Assembly (NCBI GenBank): GCA_002423435.1
Contig: DIWE01000010.1
Span: 1 to 29,984 of the forward strand
From: Clostridiales bacterium UBA6114
GTDB lineage: Bacteria; Bacillota; Clostridia; Oscillospirales; Butyricicoccaceae
Length of the DNA: 29,984 nucleotides
Direction: 5' to 3'
Part shown: one piece after another, positions 8,291 through 16,081 of the stretch
Layout of the letters: the number at the start of each line of letters is the position of its first letter
Numbering within the stretch: position 1 is the stretch's first letter
Program-made: the position numbers and the translations under genes
The notes under the pieces: generated by a model
The model's input: the letters and a program-made list of their open reading frames with translations, nothing else
Told to the model about the DNA's origin: nothing
Databases searched by the model: none

Positions 8291-8566
8291 CATACTTCCG
8301 CGGTACCACTCTTATTGGTATAAAAATATACCCACTCTAAGCATCAATCGCAAGCGATGAATGCCGTCCCGTTGTAACGGCGGGAAACCCGGTCGCGCCT
8401 ACTTGTCGGGGAGTATCGAAAACCCGCCGCAACTTTCAGCTGACTGCTCAAGGGGGAGTTCACATATCTGCTTTGCGCACTGTTTTTCAGCAACCAACAG
8501 CTCTCTGAAGCGCCATGCCGCAGTGTGTTTGCCCTGTCAACGCATTTATCAGGAACAAATAAATTT
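8241..8566 (-). ncRNA. T-box riboswitch leader, probable leucine specifier CUC
   Basis: On the minus strand the leader carries the T-box core AGAGTGGTACCGCGGAA (8296-8312). The core is followed by a terminator stem (8280-8290 with 8249-8259) and a T tract. Stem I features lie upstream: the AGAGAG bulge at 8501-8506, the apical GGTTGCTGAA at 8486-8495, and the specifier strand GTGAACTCCCCC. In the usual register the codon after GAA is CTC (8458-8456), that is Leu. The bulge TGGU (8308-8305) would pair with an ACCA tRNA end, meaning discriminator A, as in tRNA-Leu. The shifted readings UCC (Ser) or AAC (Asn) would normally need discriminator G. T-boxes usually control synthetases, biosynthesis or transport, so this target is unusual. 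Confidence 0.9.
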
Positions 8567-8572
8567 TTGGAT

Positions 8573-8601
8573 ATGGTATCAAATTTTATAATGTTTGTCA
8601 A
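8573..8601 (-). promoter_or_regulatory. Promoter of the T-box controlled gene
   Basis: On the minus strand a perfect TTGACA (8596-8601) and TACCAT (8573-8578) are 17 bp apart, just before the stem I region of the T-box. The promoter lies only about 40 bp past the gerAB stop codon. Confidence 0.65.
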
Positions 8602-8640
8602 GCATAAATTTTTCCTTGCACGCGGCAGCGGCATTATTTT

Positions 8641-9750
8641 TCAGCCTTCTTTTATTTTTTCGGCGTTTGCAGCGGAACGTTTTTTTAATCTGGTTTTGAT
8701 CTCCGCCCCGATCAGAATTATCAGAGGAAAAATGACCTGAAACGGGAGGGCATAATATTTGTAAACCTTAAGCCATTCAAACATTTCAAGTGTATTTGAA
8801 TAAATTATGCCGGCAAGCGTTATCATCAGAAGCCCGATGGGAAACGCAATATTCTTATATTCCGCGATATTTAAGAGCTTTGCCATTCCCGTAGATGCTG
8901 CAAACATGCACACGCACAGTTTTACGAACAGGTCAATCAAATACGCGATACCGATCAAAACCTCTATCCTGGTGAAAAAATCTCCCAATGAAATCACGCT
9001 GACCACGGTATAGGAGGAAAAATAAAACAAGCCGAGCGATAATCCCAAAACAAGGATGTTTCTGAATATGGCGATAAGGAAAAACAGCGTACTGAATACA
9101 ATGCCGTAAATATAAATTTTGTAGGGGTTGTTGCCTGGCTTTATAAAGCTGAATAAAGTTCCAAGGAGCACCGATTCGGCGAATGGGAATGAAAAGGTTG
9201 CAAAAGCGCTGTCCATCAGAACATTCATTTCGGTGCTGCCGACAGGTCTCAGGTTCCCAAAATCCATGGATTTTATGGAGATGAGAACGGTCAGGGATAT
9301 TGCTATAAGCACGACCGGCAAGGCGGCCTGAGTCCATCTCCCAAATGTCTCGATCCCGCTTTTTAACATCCAGACGCCGAGCGCAAACAAAAAAATCAGC
9401 GGGATCAGCTGAGGTGTTTCCGGCATGGCGACCACCTGAATGAATTCGGAGAAATTCCTCATGACCAGCGCGCCCAGATGCGTTGCATATAATGCATATA
9501 AAAGGATGACGAGCTTGCCGAAAAATCTGCCGAGCACATCGAGCATAATATCGTAGAGATTCTGGCCCGGATAGAGGCTTAATATTCTGGCGTAGGCGAT
9601 CATGAACGGAAAAAACAGAAGCAGGGCGATCAAAATAGAGATCCAGGTGTCCTGTTTAGCTTCCCCGCCGCCAAACATAAGCGCGGTTCCGAAGGTAAAC
9701 ATGACCAGAATGCATACGGCGTGTCTTGTTGTAATCATTTGATTCTGCAT
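8641..9750 (-). CDS. gerAB: Spore germination permease GerAB
   Basis: This 369-residue integral membrane protein is of the GerAB family (APC-superfamily fold, about ten membrane helices). It forms the B subunit of a germinant receptor in the inner spore membrane, where family members bind the germinant, usually an amino acid. The N-terminus (TTRHAVCILVMFTFGTAL) and the conserved YPGQNLYDI stretch after the second helix are typical. The C-terminal tail is short and basic. It is the last gene of the germination operon, beginning 9 bp after the small two-helix gene, with a GAGG ribosome site. No terminator separates it from the T-box unit downstream. The family is certain, but the germinant cannot be predicted. 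Confidence 0.92.
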   Translation of the reverse strand: MQNQMITTRHAVCILVMFTFGTALMFGGGEAKQDTWISILIALLLFFPFMIAYARILSLYPGQNLYDIMLDVLGRFFGKLVILLYALYATHLGALVMRNFSEFIQVVAMPETPQLIPLIFLFALGVWMLKSGIETFGRWTQAALPVVLIAISLTVLISIKSMDFGNLRPVGSTEMNVLMDSAFATFSFPFAESVLLGTLFSFIKPGNNPYKIYIYGIVFSTLFFLIAIFRNILVLGLSLGLFYFSSYTVVSVISLGDFFTRIEVLIGIAYLIDLFVKLCVCMFAASTGMAKLLNIAEYKNIAFPIGLLMITLAGIIYSNTLEMFEWLKVYKYYALPFQVIFPLIILIGAEIKTRLKKRSAANAEKIKEG

Positions 9751-9759
9751 ATAGAGCCT

Positions 9760-9978
9760 CTATTGTAATCCGAAAATTAAGTTGACCAAATCTTTGATCG
9801 GCCCAGCGGGGCTTGGGATATCGACGCCCAATTCGAATAAAATATTTATGACAAACGTAATTAAAAAGATCGGGATATAGAAAAACAGAGACTTTTTTTC
9901 TTTCTTTTTTATCAATAGCCTTAGGTCAAACAGATAAATCGCAAAATATAAAACGATACAGATTGCAACAAGAGGCAT
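9760..9978 (-). CDS. Small two-helix membrane protein, germination D-subunit-like
   Basis: This 72-residue protein has two predicted membrane helices (about 3-20 and 33-51) separated by a lysine-rich loop (LLIKKKEKK). It sits between gerAC (2-bp gap) and gerAB (9-bp gap), so it is certainly translated as part of the germination operon. Small two-helix D subunits such as GerKD are known in some Bacillus germination operons and tune receptor function. The size, topology and position match those, although I cannot show sequence homology by eye. It could also be a lineage-specific accessory protein. Confidence 0.75.
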   Translation of the reverse strand: MPLVAICIVLYFAIYLFDLRLLIKKKEKKSLFFYIPIFLITFVINILFELGVDIPSPAGPIKDLVNLIFGLQ

Positions 9979-9980
9979 AT

Positions 9981-11141
9981 TTACTCACCAGCTTTTATTT
10001 TGGTTCTCAAATGTGCCGTGGTTTTTAAGTTTATTTCTGACGAAATTTCAATATCCAGTGATGAAAACATCCGGTCCCATTGCGGTTTTATTTTTTTCCA
10101 ATATTCCGGGTCGGCTTTATAAATGGCGCTCCCGAAGCCGAAGATATCGGTGCCGTATTCGCGCTGGACTTTTGAGATCAGTTCCCGGATATTTTTTTCC
10201 ATCGTTTCCGAAGCCCTTTTTTCCACAGCCTCAAGCCCGCTTGCCGTAATAAGGTCGGTCGAGGTCAATAATTCGCCCAACGAGACCTGGGTGTGGGTCT
10301 CGATTTTAATTTTGGGCAATCCTCCGGTTAAATCCGGTGTGATTTTCGTATTGTTTTTTAGTATTTCGAGGCTGATATCGGGGGCGGCGGATTCCATATT
10401 GATCAGCAGAAGGCCGCCGATTACCTGATCCTTCAGAAAGGCCAGGTATTTTGATTCTTCGCTTTCAAGATACCCCAATAACCGATCTTTTTTAAAAACC
10501 GCGACGCCGTCTATTTCGGGAAGCGCTTCATTCTGATTCAATGTGATATCAAGCGCGGGCAGCGTCAGGGATATCCCCTCTCCGCCCAGCATATTGGTTG
10601 CCTGATATATTTTTGTATAGATTGATTTTGACAGGGATTTCGGATTGTTTTCATCTATTTTGGCGAGAGCGAAAGAAGTGATGGGGTTGCCGAGACTTTT
10701 CTTTTCAATGATCTCTTTTGCCGTGCCTGCCTTTGAAATATAAATATCGATTGTGATTCTCGGCTCGGGATCTCTGACGAACCAGTCCAAAAGCGGCGCT
10801 ATGCCGTCGCGCGCCACCTCATCGCCGAAGATGACCGTCTGGCAGTCTCCGTAATACAGTTTTTTATTGGAGCGCTTTAAGGCGTTGCGGGCCGCGTCAA
10901 ACATCGTTGCCCCATCGGATTCGACAATCTGGGATTTTATGGTCGGACCCTGTTCCCCGCCGCCTCCGGCTTCATCCAAAATTTCGGCGGTCAGATGGTA
11001 TCCCGTGCCGTTTTCACTTTTATCAAAGGCCATTCCGGCGACAATCGCCATGGTGTCGAGCTCCCTGTAGTTCCAGCATCCCGTCAGCAAAACGGCATTT
11101 AAGGTCAGCGTCAGGGCAAGGGTTATCATATGCTTTTTCAT
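9981..11141 (-). CDS. gerAC: Spore germination lipoprotein GerAC
   Basis: This is the Ger(x)C-family lipoprotein, the C subunit of a germinant receptor, attached to the outer face of the spore inner membrane. A signal peptide ends in LLTGC (lipid Cys22), followed by the family hallmark CWNYRELDTMAIVAGMA. The length (386 residues) is normal, covering the three GerAC domains, and the C-terminal half contains the conserved region around VQREYGTDIFGFG. Its ATG overlaps the stop of gerAA in an ATGA, indicating translational coupling. The small D-like gene begins 2 bp after its stop. Confidence 0.93.
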   Translation of the reverse strand: MKKHMITLALTLTLNAVLLTGCWNYRELDTMAIVAGMAFDKSENGTGYHLTAEILDEAGGGGEQGPTIKSQIVESDGATMFDAARNALKRSNKKLYYGDCQTVIFGDEVARDGIAPLLDWFVRDPEPRITIDIYISKAGTAKEIIEKKSLGNPITSFALAKIDENNPKSLSKSIYTKIYQATNMLGGEGISLTLPALDITLNQNEALPEIDGVAVFKKDRLLGYLESEESKYLAFLKDQVIGGLLLINMESAAPDISLEILKNNTKITPDLTGGLPKIKIETHTQVSLGELLTSTDLITASGLEAVEKRASETMEKNIRELISKVQREYGTDIFGFGSAIYKADPEYWKKIKPQWDRMFSSLDIEISSEINLKTTAHLRTKIKAGE

Positions 11142-12616
11142 TGCGGTTCACCGTTGGAGTTTAACCTGATTTCGTCGGCGGCCAGGCCGCGGGGCCTTTT
11201 TTTCATCAGCCGCCAAGGGGCTCTCACCAAAATATCCTGTTTGCTATGAAAACCGGTCATGATGGGAATCCCAAAGGATTTGATACTGAACAAATAGATC
11301 ATAAACCCCATTATGCCGAAAATATATCCGTACATGCCGAGAATCGAGGATAGGCCAAGCAACAGAAAACGCATAAAAATCACTCCGGCCTTGATCCTGG
11401 GGATCAACAGTCCGGTAATGCCCGCCGTCGCCACGATGACGATTACGGGGGAACTGACGAGCCTTGCGTCGACGGCGGCCTGGCCGATGACAAGAGCGCC
11501 GACAATGCTCAGTGCCTGTCCGATCGCGTTTGGCATTCTGGTTCCGGTTTCCCGCAATATCTCAAACATAACAAGCATCAGAAATGTTTCGAACACCGTC
11601 GGCAGCGGAACGCCCTGGCGGGCCATAGCGATGCTCATCGTAAGCTGCGTCGGCAGCATTTCATGGTGAAAGCAAGTCAGAGCTACATAAACCGCCGGCA
11701 CGCTGGTCGAGAGCAGAAACCCGAATAATCTTAAGAACCTGCCCAAGGACGAAAAAAGATAATTGAGATAATAGTCGTCGGGGCTCTGGAAATGCTCAAC
11801 AAAGAGATGGGGGATCGTCAGCACCATCGGCGTGCCGTCCAGAAACAGCGCGATCCGGCCTTCCAAAAGCTTTGCCGCCACAACGTCGGGCTTTTCCGTG
11901 CTTCCAATTGTTTTGATGGGGGAATAGGGTTCGTCGCGGATAAATTCGCTGATATAGTTTACGTCAAGTGTACCGTCGATCGAGAATTTCCGAAGCCTGG
12001 TTTCAAGCTCGTTCAAGACGTTTTTGTTTGCCAGACCTTCGATATAACAGATGCATCCCTTTGTCTGTGTCCGCGCGCCGAACACTTTGAATTTCATTTT
12101 TAAATCCTGTGTCCGGAGCCTTCTGCGAAGCATCGATAAATTGACTATGATGGATTCGTTAAAGCCCTCGCGCGGACCCCTCAGGATTCTTTCGGATTCG
12201 GGCTCCTCGATTGCTCTGGTCTGCCAGCTTCTCGTGCTCAGGATGAGGACATCACGGTAACCGTCGACCAAAAGGATGGAGTCTCCGTAAACGAAGCATT
12301 GAACGATCTGATTTAGATCGGATGTTTTTTGGATACTGCCGGGCAAAATAATCTGGTTTGCGACAGTATTGATCAAATCGGTCACTTTCCTGCCGAACGG
12401 ATATTCCAGAAGCGGTTTTATCACGTCGTTATTTAACAGCCTGTTGTCGACCATGCCATGGACAAAAAAGACACAGCATCGGACAAAAGGATTCGATTGA
12501 TTCTCGATATATCGCATACACAATGTATCATCGTCTTTAAAAATATTTTTTATAAGAACGATATTCGCATCCAGATCGACAGTTAACCCCTGCTGATTGC
12601 TACTGTTGTTTTCCAT
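11138..12616 (-). CDS. gerAA: Spore germination protein GerAA
   Basis: This is the A subunit of a GerA-type germinant receptor (492 residues). The first 240 or so residues form the cytoplasmic N-terminal domain, including the conserved DGYRDVLILSTRSWQTRAI segment and the family motif EGRIALFLDGTP. A membrane domain of about five or six helices and a short hydrophilic tail follow. A-subunit oligomers are reported to act as ion channels during germination. It is the first gene of the operon. Upstream on the minus strand is a candidate sigma-G promoter (12663-12691), consistent with forespore expression. Confidence 0.94.
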   Translation of the reverse strand: MENNSSNQQGLTVDLDANIVLIKNIFKDDDTLCMRYIENQSNPFVRCCVFFVHGMVDNRLLNNDVIKPLLEYPFGRKVTDLINTVANQIILPGSIQKTSDLNQIVQCFVYGDSILLVDGYRDVLILSTRSWQTRAIEEPESERILRGPREGFNESIIVNLSMLRRRLRTQDLKMKFKVFGARTQTKGCICYIEGLANKNVLNELETRLRKFSIDGTLDVNYISEFIRDEPYSPIKTIGSTEKPDVVAAKLLEGRIALFLDGTPMVLTIPHLFVEHFQSPDDYYLNYLFSSLGRFLRLFGFLLSTSVPAVYVALTCFHHEMLPTQLTMSIAMARQGVPLPTVFETFLMLVMFEILRETGTRMPNAIGQALSIVGALVIGQAAVDARLVSSPVIVIVATAGITGLLIPRIKAGVIFMRFLLLGLSSILGMYGYIFGIMGFMIYLFSIKSFGIPIMTGFHSKQDILVRAPWRLMKKRPRGLAADEIRLNSNGEPQ

Positions 12617-12662
12617 TGATTACACATCCGTCCATAAAAAACAAGATATGGCTTTCACAACA

Positions 12663-12691
12663 TATTTTGCCAAGCTGATATTGAATTATTC
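12663..12691 (-). promoter_or_regulatory. Candidate forespore (sigma-G) promoter of the ger operon
   Basis: On the minus strand GAATA (12687-12691) and CAAAATA (12663-12669) are 17 bp apart. The first matches the sigma-G -35 consensus, and the second matches four of the five fixed -10 bases (C, A, T, A of CATnnTA). It lies about 50 bp before gerAA. The spacing is right, but the pattern is short and may be chance. Confidence 0.35.
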
Positions 12692-12734
12692 AACATCATT
12701 CAGCTTCCCGCCGATTTCCGCCGCCTGCTTCTGT

Positions 12735-12775
12735 CAAAAAACAAAGGGCGGCGCACATTACAAAATGTGCGCCGC
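12735..12775 (-). terminator. Terminator of the unknown lipoprotein gene
   Basis: A perfect 12-bp GC-rich stem (12764-12775 with 12748-12759) is followed on the minus strand by a T-rich tract (12735-12745). It ends the lipoprotein transcript, so the downstream ger operon needs its own promoter. Confidence 0.85.
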
Positions 12776-12799
12776 ATGAACTGTAAAATAGACGAAATA

Positions 12800-13750
12800 T
12801 TATTTGTTAAATTCCTCGGTGGGCTTAAGAGGGTTGCCGCTGAGAATTTTCTCCACCTCTTCATAGCCGGCCGGGAACGCGAAATTGTAGCGCGCAGGCA
12901 GTGCGAAGACGTATTTTGAATTGCGTGAAAGCTCGCTCGGCCCGATGGGCGCCGCTCCGATATGAAACTGCTCCTTCTCAAGCGAAGCCCATTGGGAAAG
13001 TGTGAACACCATGATCGGGATGTCCTGGCGCGGGTTTTCAGATGTCCACTCCGGATGCCGGATCGAAATGATCGGACCGGTTTCGACGACCTTTTGCGGC
13101 GAATCGGATATAGACAAACCCTCCCATTCCCCGGTCACGATTGAATAGTCTTTCCAGCTCTCCGGCAGGGTAAAATTGAAGCCGTATTGAGTATTTTGAT
13201 ACACAATCTGGCCCGCGCCCTCGTATTCGCCGAGCGTGACGGCGTCAATGAGCCAGCGGCCGTCGATTTTTTTCACTTCGAGCGTGATCGGCCGCTTCGC
13301 GGCGGCCCCGCCCGTTGATTGCTCCTCGCTCGTGATCTCAATGATTTCGCCCTTTACGCGAAAAGTGTCTTCCGACAATTTTTCGACGGACTTAATTTCG
13401 ATCCGGTCCGGCCAGGGGCTTGAGACCAGCCGTCCGGGCGCGCTCGCGGGATCGTTCTGCCATTTTTCAAGGAGAGCGGGGGAGACAAGGTCCGCATAGT
13501 TTTCCTTCATGCTTTCGCGCAAGACGTCGCCGGGGGCCAGGAGGGAAACCAGTTGGAGCCGTTTGCCGAAATCCAAAACCAGGTTCGAGACTGCCGTCTC
13601 GTCGCCTTCATCGGGTACGTCTCCCACATCGGTCGTAAGCCCCGCTTCTTTTGCCGCGGTGTCGCCCGGCCCGACGTCATTTCCGTTCATGCAGCCGAAC
13701 AGAAAAGTGCTCAGCGACAAAACCGCCATAAACAGGATTGCTTTTTTCAT
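12800..13750 (-). CDS. Lipoprotein of unknown function
   Basis: This 316-residue secreted lipoprotein has a signal peptide ending in LFGC (Cys20), then an acidic low-complexity stretch. A domain of about residues 45-165 looks like an NTF2-like or DUF-type fold (it ends in KKIDGRWLIDAVTLGEY). A C-terminal domain starts at YGFNFTLPESWKDYSI, a pattern common in surface lipoproteins of spore-formers. I do not recognise a family. An in-frame ATG 12 bp upstream directly touches the AAGGA ribosome site, so the ATG at 13750 is preferred. It is transcribed alone, between the rpoN terminator and its own terminator. Its position next to the ger operon hints at a spore or envelope role, but nothing proves it. 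Confidence 0.8.
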   Translation of the reverse strand: MKKAILFMAVLSLSTFLFGCMNGNDVGPGDTAAKEAGLTTDVGDVPDEGDETAVSNLVLDFGKRLQLVSLLAPGDVLRESMKENYADLVSPALLEKWQNDPASAPGRLVSSPWPDRIEIKSVEKLSEDTFRVKGEIIEITSEEQSTGGAAAKRPITLEVKKIDGRWLIDAVTLGEYEGAGQIVYQNTQYGFNFTLPESWKDYSIVTGEWEGLSISDSPQKVVETGPIISIRHPEWTSENPRQDIPIMVFTLSQWASLEKEQFHIGAAPIGPSELSRNSKYVFALPARYNFAFPAGYEEVEKILSGNPLKPTEEFNK

Positions 13751-13827
13751 ATTTATAACCATTCCTTAAATCACTTTTTCCATATAGACGAATCAGCCTC
13801 TTTTTGGGTTCCCGGCACCCCACGGCT

Positions 13828-13889
13828 AAAAAATAAGGGATCGGGGATACGCCGTTTTGCGCCGGCATACGCCTTTTCCCTTATTTTTT
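13828..13889 (-). terminator. Large compound terminator after rpoN
   Basis: An outer 12-bp stem made of A-tract and T-tract (13828-13839 with 13878-13889) encloses a smaller GC-rich hairpin. On the minus strand the outer stem ends in TTTTTT, so it works for rpoN. Its A/T symmetry means it could act in both directions. Confidence 0.75.
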
Positions 13890-13909
13890 ATAGTTCCGTT
13901 TAATTCTAT

Positions 13910-15253
13910 TCAGGAGCATTGCCTTTCGGCGGCGTTCGGCAGTCCGAGCGCCTCGCGGTACTTCGCGACCGTCCTGCGGGAAAGCGCGATCCCGTGCTTT
14001 AACAGCTCACGGGCCAGAGCGCTGTCGCTTAAAGGGCAGCACTTGTTTTCCTTATGTACGATTTCCATCAGAACCGCCTTTGCCTTGGCGCTGCTTACGG
14101 CTTCCTCATCCTCCGCCGGGTTGTGGTTCGTTTTTCCGACAAAGAAGTGCTTAAAGGGATAAATTCCCCGCGGCGTCTGCAGATATTTGTCCTTTAAAGT
14201 CCGGCTGACGGTCGAGATGTGTATCCCGAACTCATCCGCGACATCGTTTAAGTTCATCGGCTTTAAATAGCCTGCGCCGGTGATATAATCGAGTTGTTTT
14301 TTCAGAATAAAGTCTGAAACCTTGAGAAGGGTGTCTCTTCTCTGCTCGATACATTTGATGATAAATCTCGCACGGTTGATTTTGCCCTTTAAATATTCCC
14401 GGACATTTTCATCCTCAACATTATTGACGTAACTTTTATACAGCTTATTGATGCCGATACTGCCCATCCACCGGTCGTTTAACGTGATTTCCCATTGATC
14501 GAACTGGCAGCTTAACAGCACGTCCGGGATGATATACTCGGTTGCGCTGTCGCCGAAGCCCCGGCTGGGGCGCGGGTTTAAGGACTTGATCAGCTCCACG
14601 TACCGCGTGGTCTGCTGTCTCGATATGCCCAGCGCCTCGGAGATTTTGCGGTAACGTTTTGCGGCGACGTCTTCCAGAAAGTACTTGATCATATCGATCA
14701 GCTTTTTGTCTGTGCACCCCAGTCTTTCAGCCTGAATGATCAGGCACTGCCTGAGGCTCTCGGCGCCGATGCCGGCGGGCTCGAGCGTCTGAAGATATTT
14801 TACGCACTTTACGACCGCCTCCGTTGAAGCACCGGAAAGATAGGCGATTTCCCGGATCGGCGTTGTCAGAAACCCGGTGCTTGTGTCGATAAGGTCGATG
14901 ATATAACGCAGGAGCTTTTGTTCACAAGCTTTCAGCTCGTCGCAGCGGATCTGGTCCTTGAGATAGTCTGTCAGGAGGGCGCCGCTGTGGTCGGGGATGT
15001 CATATTGACTTTCCTGCTCGTCGTCTGACTGATACGGATCGGCCTCGTCGTGATCAGACAGCCAGCGACCGATCGCGTACGTTTCCTCCGCCGTATCCGG
15101 TTCACGGATCTCCAGCAAGGGGTTTTCCATTTGTTCTGCCTGCAAATATTCCTTGAGCTCAAAATTGTTCATCGACAGGATCTGCAGGGAGCTTGTCTGT
15201 GCCTGGCACAGTTTCTGTTTCAGCTGCTGGCTTTGCATATGGGAGATATCCAT
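13910..15253 (-). CDS. rpoN: RNA polymerase sigma-54 factor
   Basis: This 447-residue sigma-54 directs RNA polymerase to -24/-12 promoters that need an AAA+ activator. Region I is the Q/L-rich N-terminus (MQSQQLKQKLCQAQTSSLQ), followed by an acidic region II and the core-binding domain. The helix-turn-helix (LNDVADEFGIHISTVSRTL) precedes the C-terminal RpoN box SRRTVAKYREALG (about 425-437), so all parts are present. The length is slightly short for the family. No bacterial enhancer-binding protein and no TGGCAC-N5-TTGC promoter was recognised in the intergenic regions here, so its regulon lies elsewhere. It is monocistronic. Confidence 0.95.
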   Translation of the reverse strand: MDISHMQSQQLKQKLCQAQTSSLQILSMNNFELKEYLQAEQMENPLLEIREPDTAEETYAIGRWLSDHDEADPYQSDDEQESQYDIPDHSGALLTDYLKDQIRCDELKACEQKLLRYIIDLIDTSTGFLTTPIREIAYLSGASTEAVVKCVKYLQTLEPAGIGAESLRQCLIIQAERLGCTDKKLIDMIKYFLEDVAAKRYRKISEALGISRQQTTRYVELIKSLNPRPSRGFGDSATEYIIPDVLLSCQFDQWEITLNDRWMGSIGINKLYKSYVNNVEDENVREYLKGKINRARFIIKCIEQRRDTLLKVSDFILKKQLDYITGAGYLKPMNLNDVADEFGIHISTVSRTLKDKYLQTPRGIYPFKHFFVGKTNHNPAEDEEAVSSAKAKAVLMEIVHKENKCCPLSDSALARELLKHGIALSRRTVAKYREALGLPNAAERQCS

Positions 15254-15283
15254 ACCCGATTCACCACCTTTGCCTTAAATGTC

Positions 15284-15312
15284 AATATATCATAATCCGG
15301 ATTTTATTTCAA
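15284..15312 (-). promoter_or_regulatory. Promoter of rpoN
   Basis: On the minus strand TTGAAA (15307-15312) and TATATT (15284-15289) are 17 bp apart, about 30 bp before the rpoN ATG, which is preceded by AAGGTGG. Confidence 0.6.
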
Positions 15313-15463
15313 TATTCCAGAAATTGCAGCACCCCTTGGGATCGATCCGGGCAAACCGCGCTTTCGACGTTTTTATTTCCGATCCGGCCGAAATAAAACG
15401 AATCTGACGAATCGTTATTCTTATGCATAAAGGAGCCGCAGCTCGGGGGAAACGTGATTTTTC

Positions 15464-15492
15464 TTTTCATTTCGGATGTCTTTTGCTATGAT
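15464..15492 (+). promoter_or_regulatory. Candidate promoter of citX-citG
   Basis: TTTTCA (15464-15469) and TATGAT (15487-15492) are 17 bp apart, about 45 bp before citX. The -35 match is partial. The stretch between this and the rpoN promoter shows no other feature. Confidence 0.4.
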
Positions 15493-15538
15493 AGATAGCG
15501 AAGAGAATTGACGGGAGCGATCCCGGAAGGAGGGCCTT

Positions 15539-16081
15539 ATGGATTACAGGGACAGGGGAGAGCGGACGAGCCAGGCGCAGATCCTTGACTCACGCGAGAA
15601 CAGGGCGCAGCGCCAGAAAGAGCTTATAAAACGGTACGGGGTCGCCGTCGTGTCCTTTACCATGAACATCCCCGGGGAAATTAAATCCTCACCGTCTATA
15701 AAAAGCGTGTTTGCAGACGGCCTCGAGGCCGTGACCGCCGCGCTTTTGCAAAATCATGCCGAGATCCTTTTTTTCGAGTCCAGGTACCTCCCTACGGGGC
15801 CGGAGGCTTTTTTCTGTGTTTCCCGCCCGGCCGCCGAAATAAAAAAGCTGCTGTGCACCATTGAAGAGGGCCATAAGGCGGGAAGGCTTTTCGATATTGA
15901 CGTGATCGGGACCGACTTCTTGAAGATATCCCGCTCGGATATCGGCCTTAAGCCGCGTCGGTGCCTTCTTTGCGGGTGCGAGGCCGTCCTCTGCGCAAGG
16001 GGGCGCCGCCACGACAGGGAAGAGCTCGCCGATAAAATCAGCCGGATCATTTCGGAGTGTATGGGGGAGAAGGAGCTATGA
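15539..16081 (+). CDS. citX: Holo-citrate lyase synthase CitX
   Basis: CitX transfers the phosphoribosyl-dephospho-CoA prosthetic group onto the acyl carrier subunit (CitD) of citrate lyase in the cytoplasm. The 180-residue length is normal. Family signatures are GRLFDIDVIG, the Arg of ISRSDIGLKPRRCLLC, and CARGRRHDREEL near the C-terminus. AAGGAGG at 15527-15533 precedes the ATG. Its stop overlaps the citG start as ATGA, so the two are translationally coupled and perform consecutive steps. Unusually, no citrate lyase subunit (citD, citE, citF), ligase (citC) or citrate transporter lies nearby. Confidence 0.92.
   Translation: MDYRDRGERTSQAQILDSRENRAQRQKELIKRYGVAVVSFTMNIPGEIKSSPSIKSVFADGLEAVTAALLQNHAEILFFESRYLPTGPEAFFCVSRPAAEIKKLLCTIEEGHKAGRLFDIDVIGTDFLKISRSDIGLKPRRCLLCGCEAVLCARGRRHDREELADKISRIISECMGEKEL

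Noticed and set aside
13910..15253. TGGCAC-type sigma-54 promoter sequences
   Set aside because: The few TGGCAC hexamers I noticed lie inside coding regions (rpoN, dctP, PFOR) and lack the TTGC element at the right distance.
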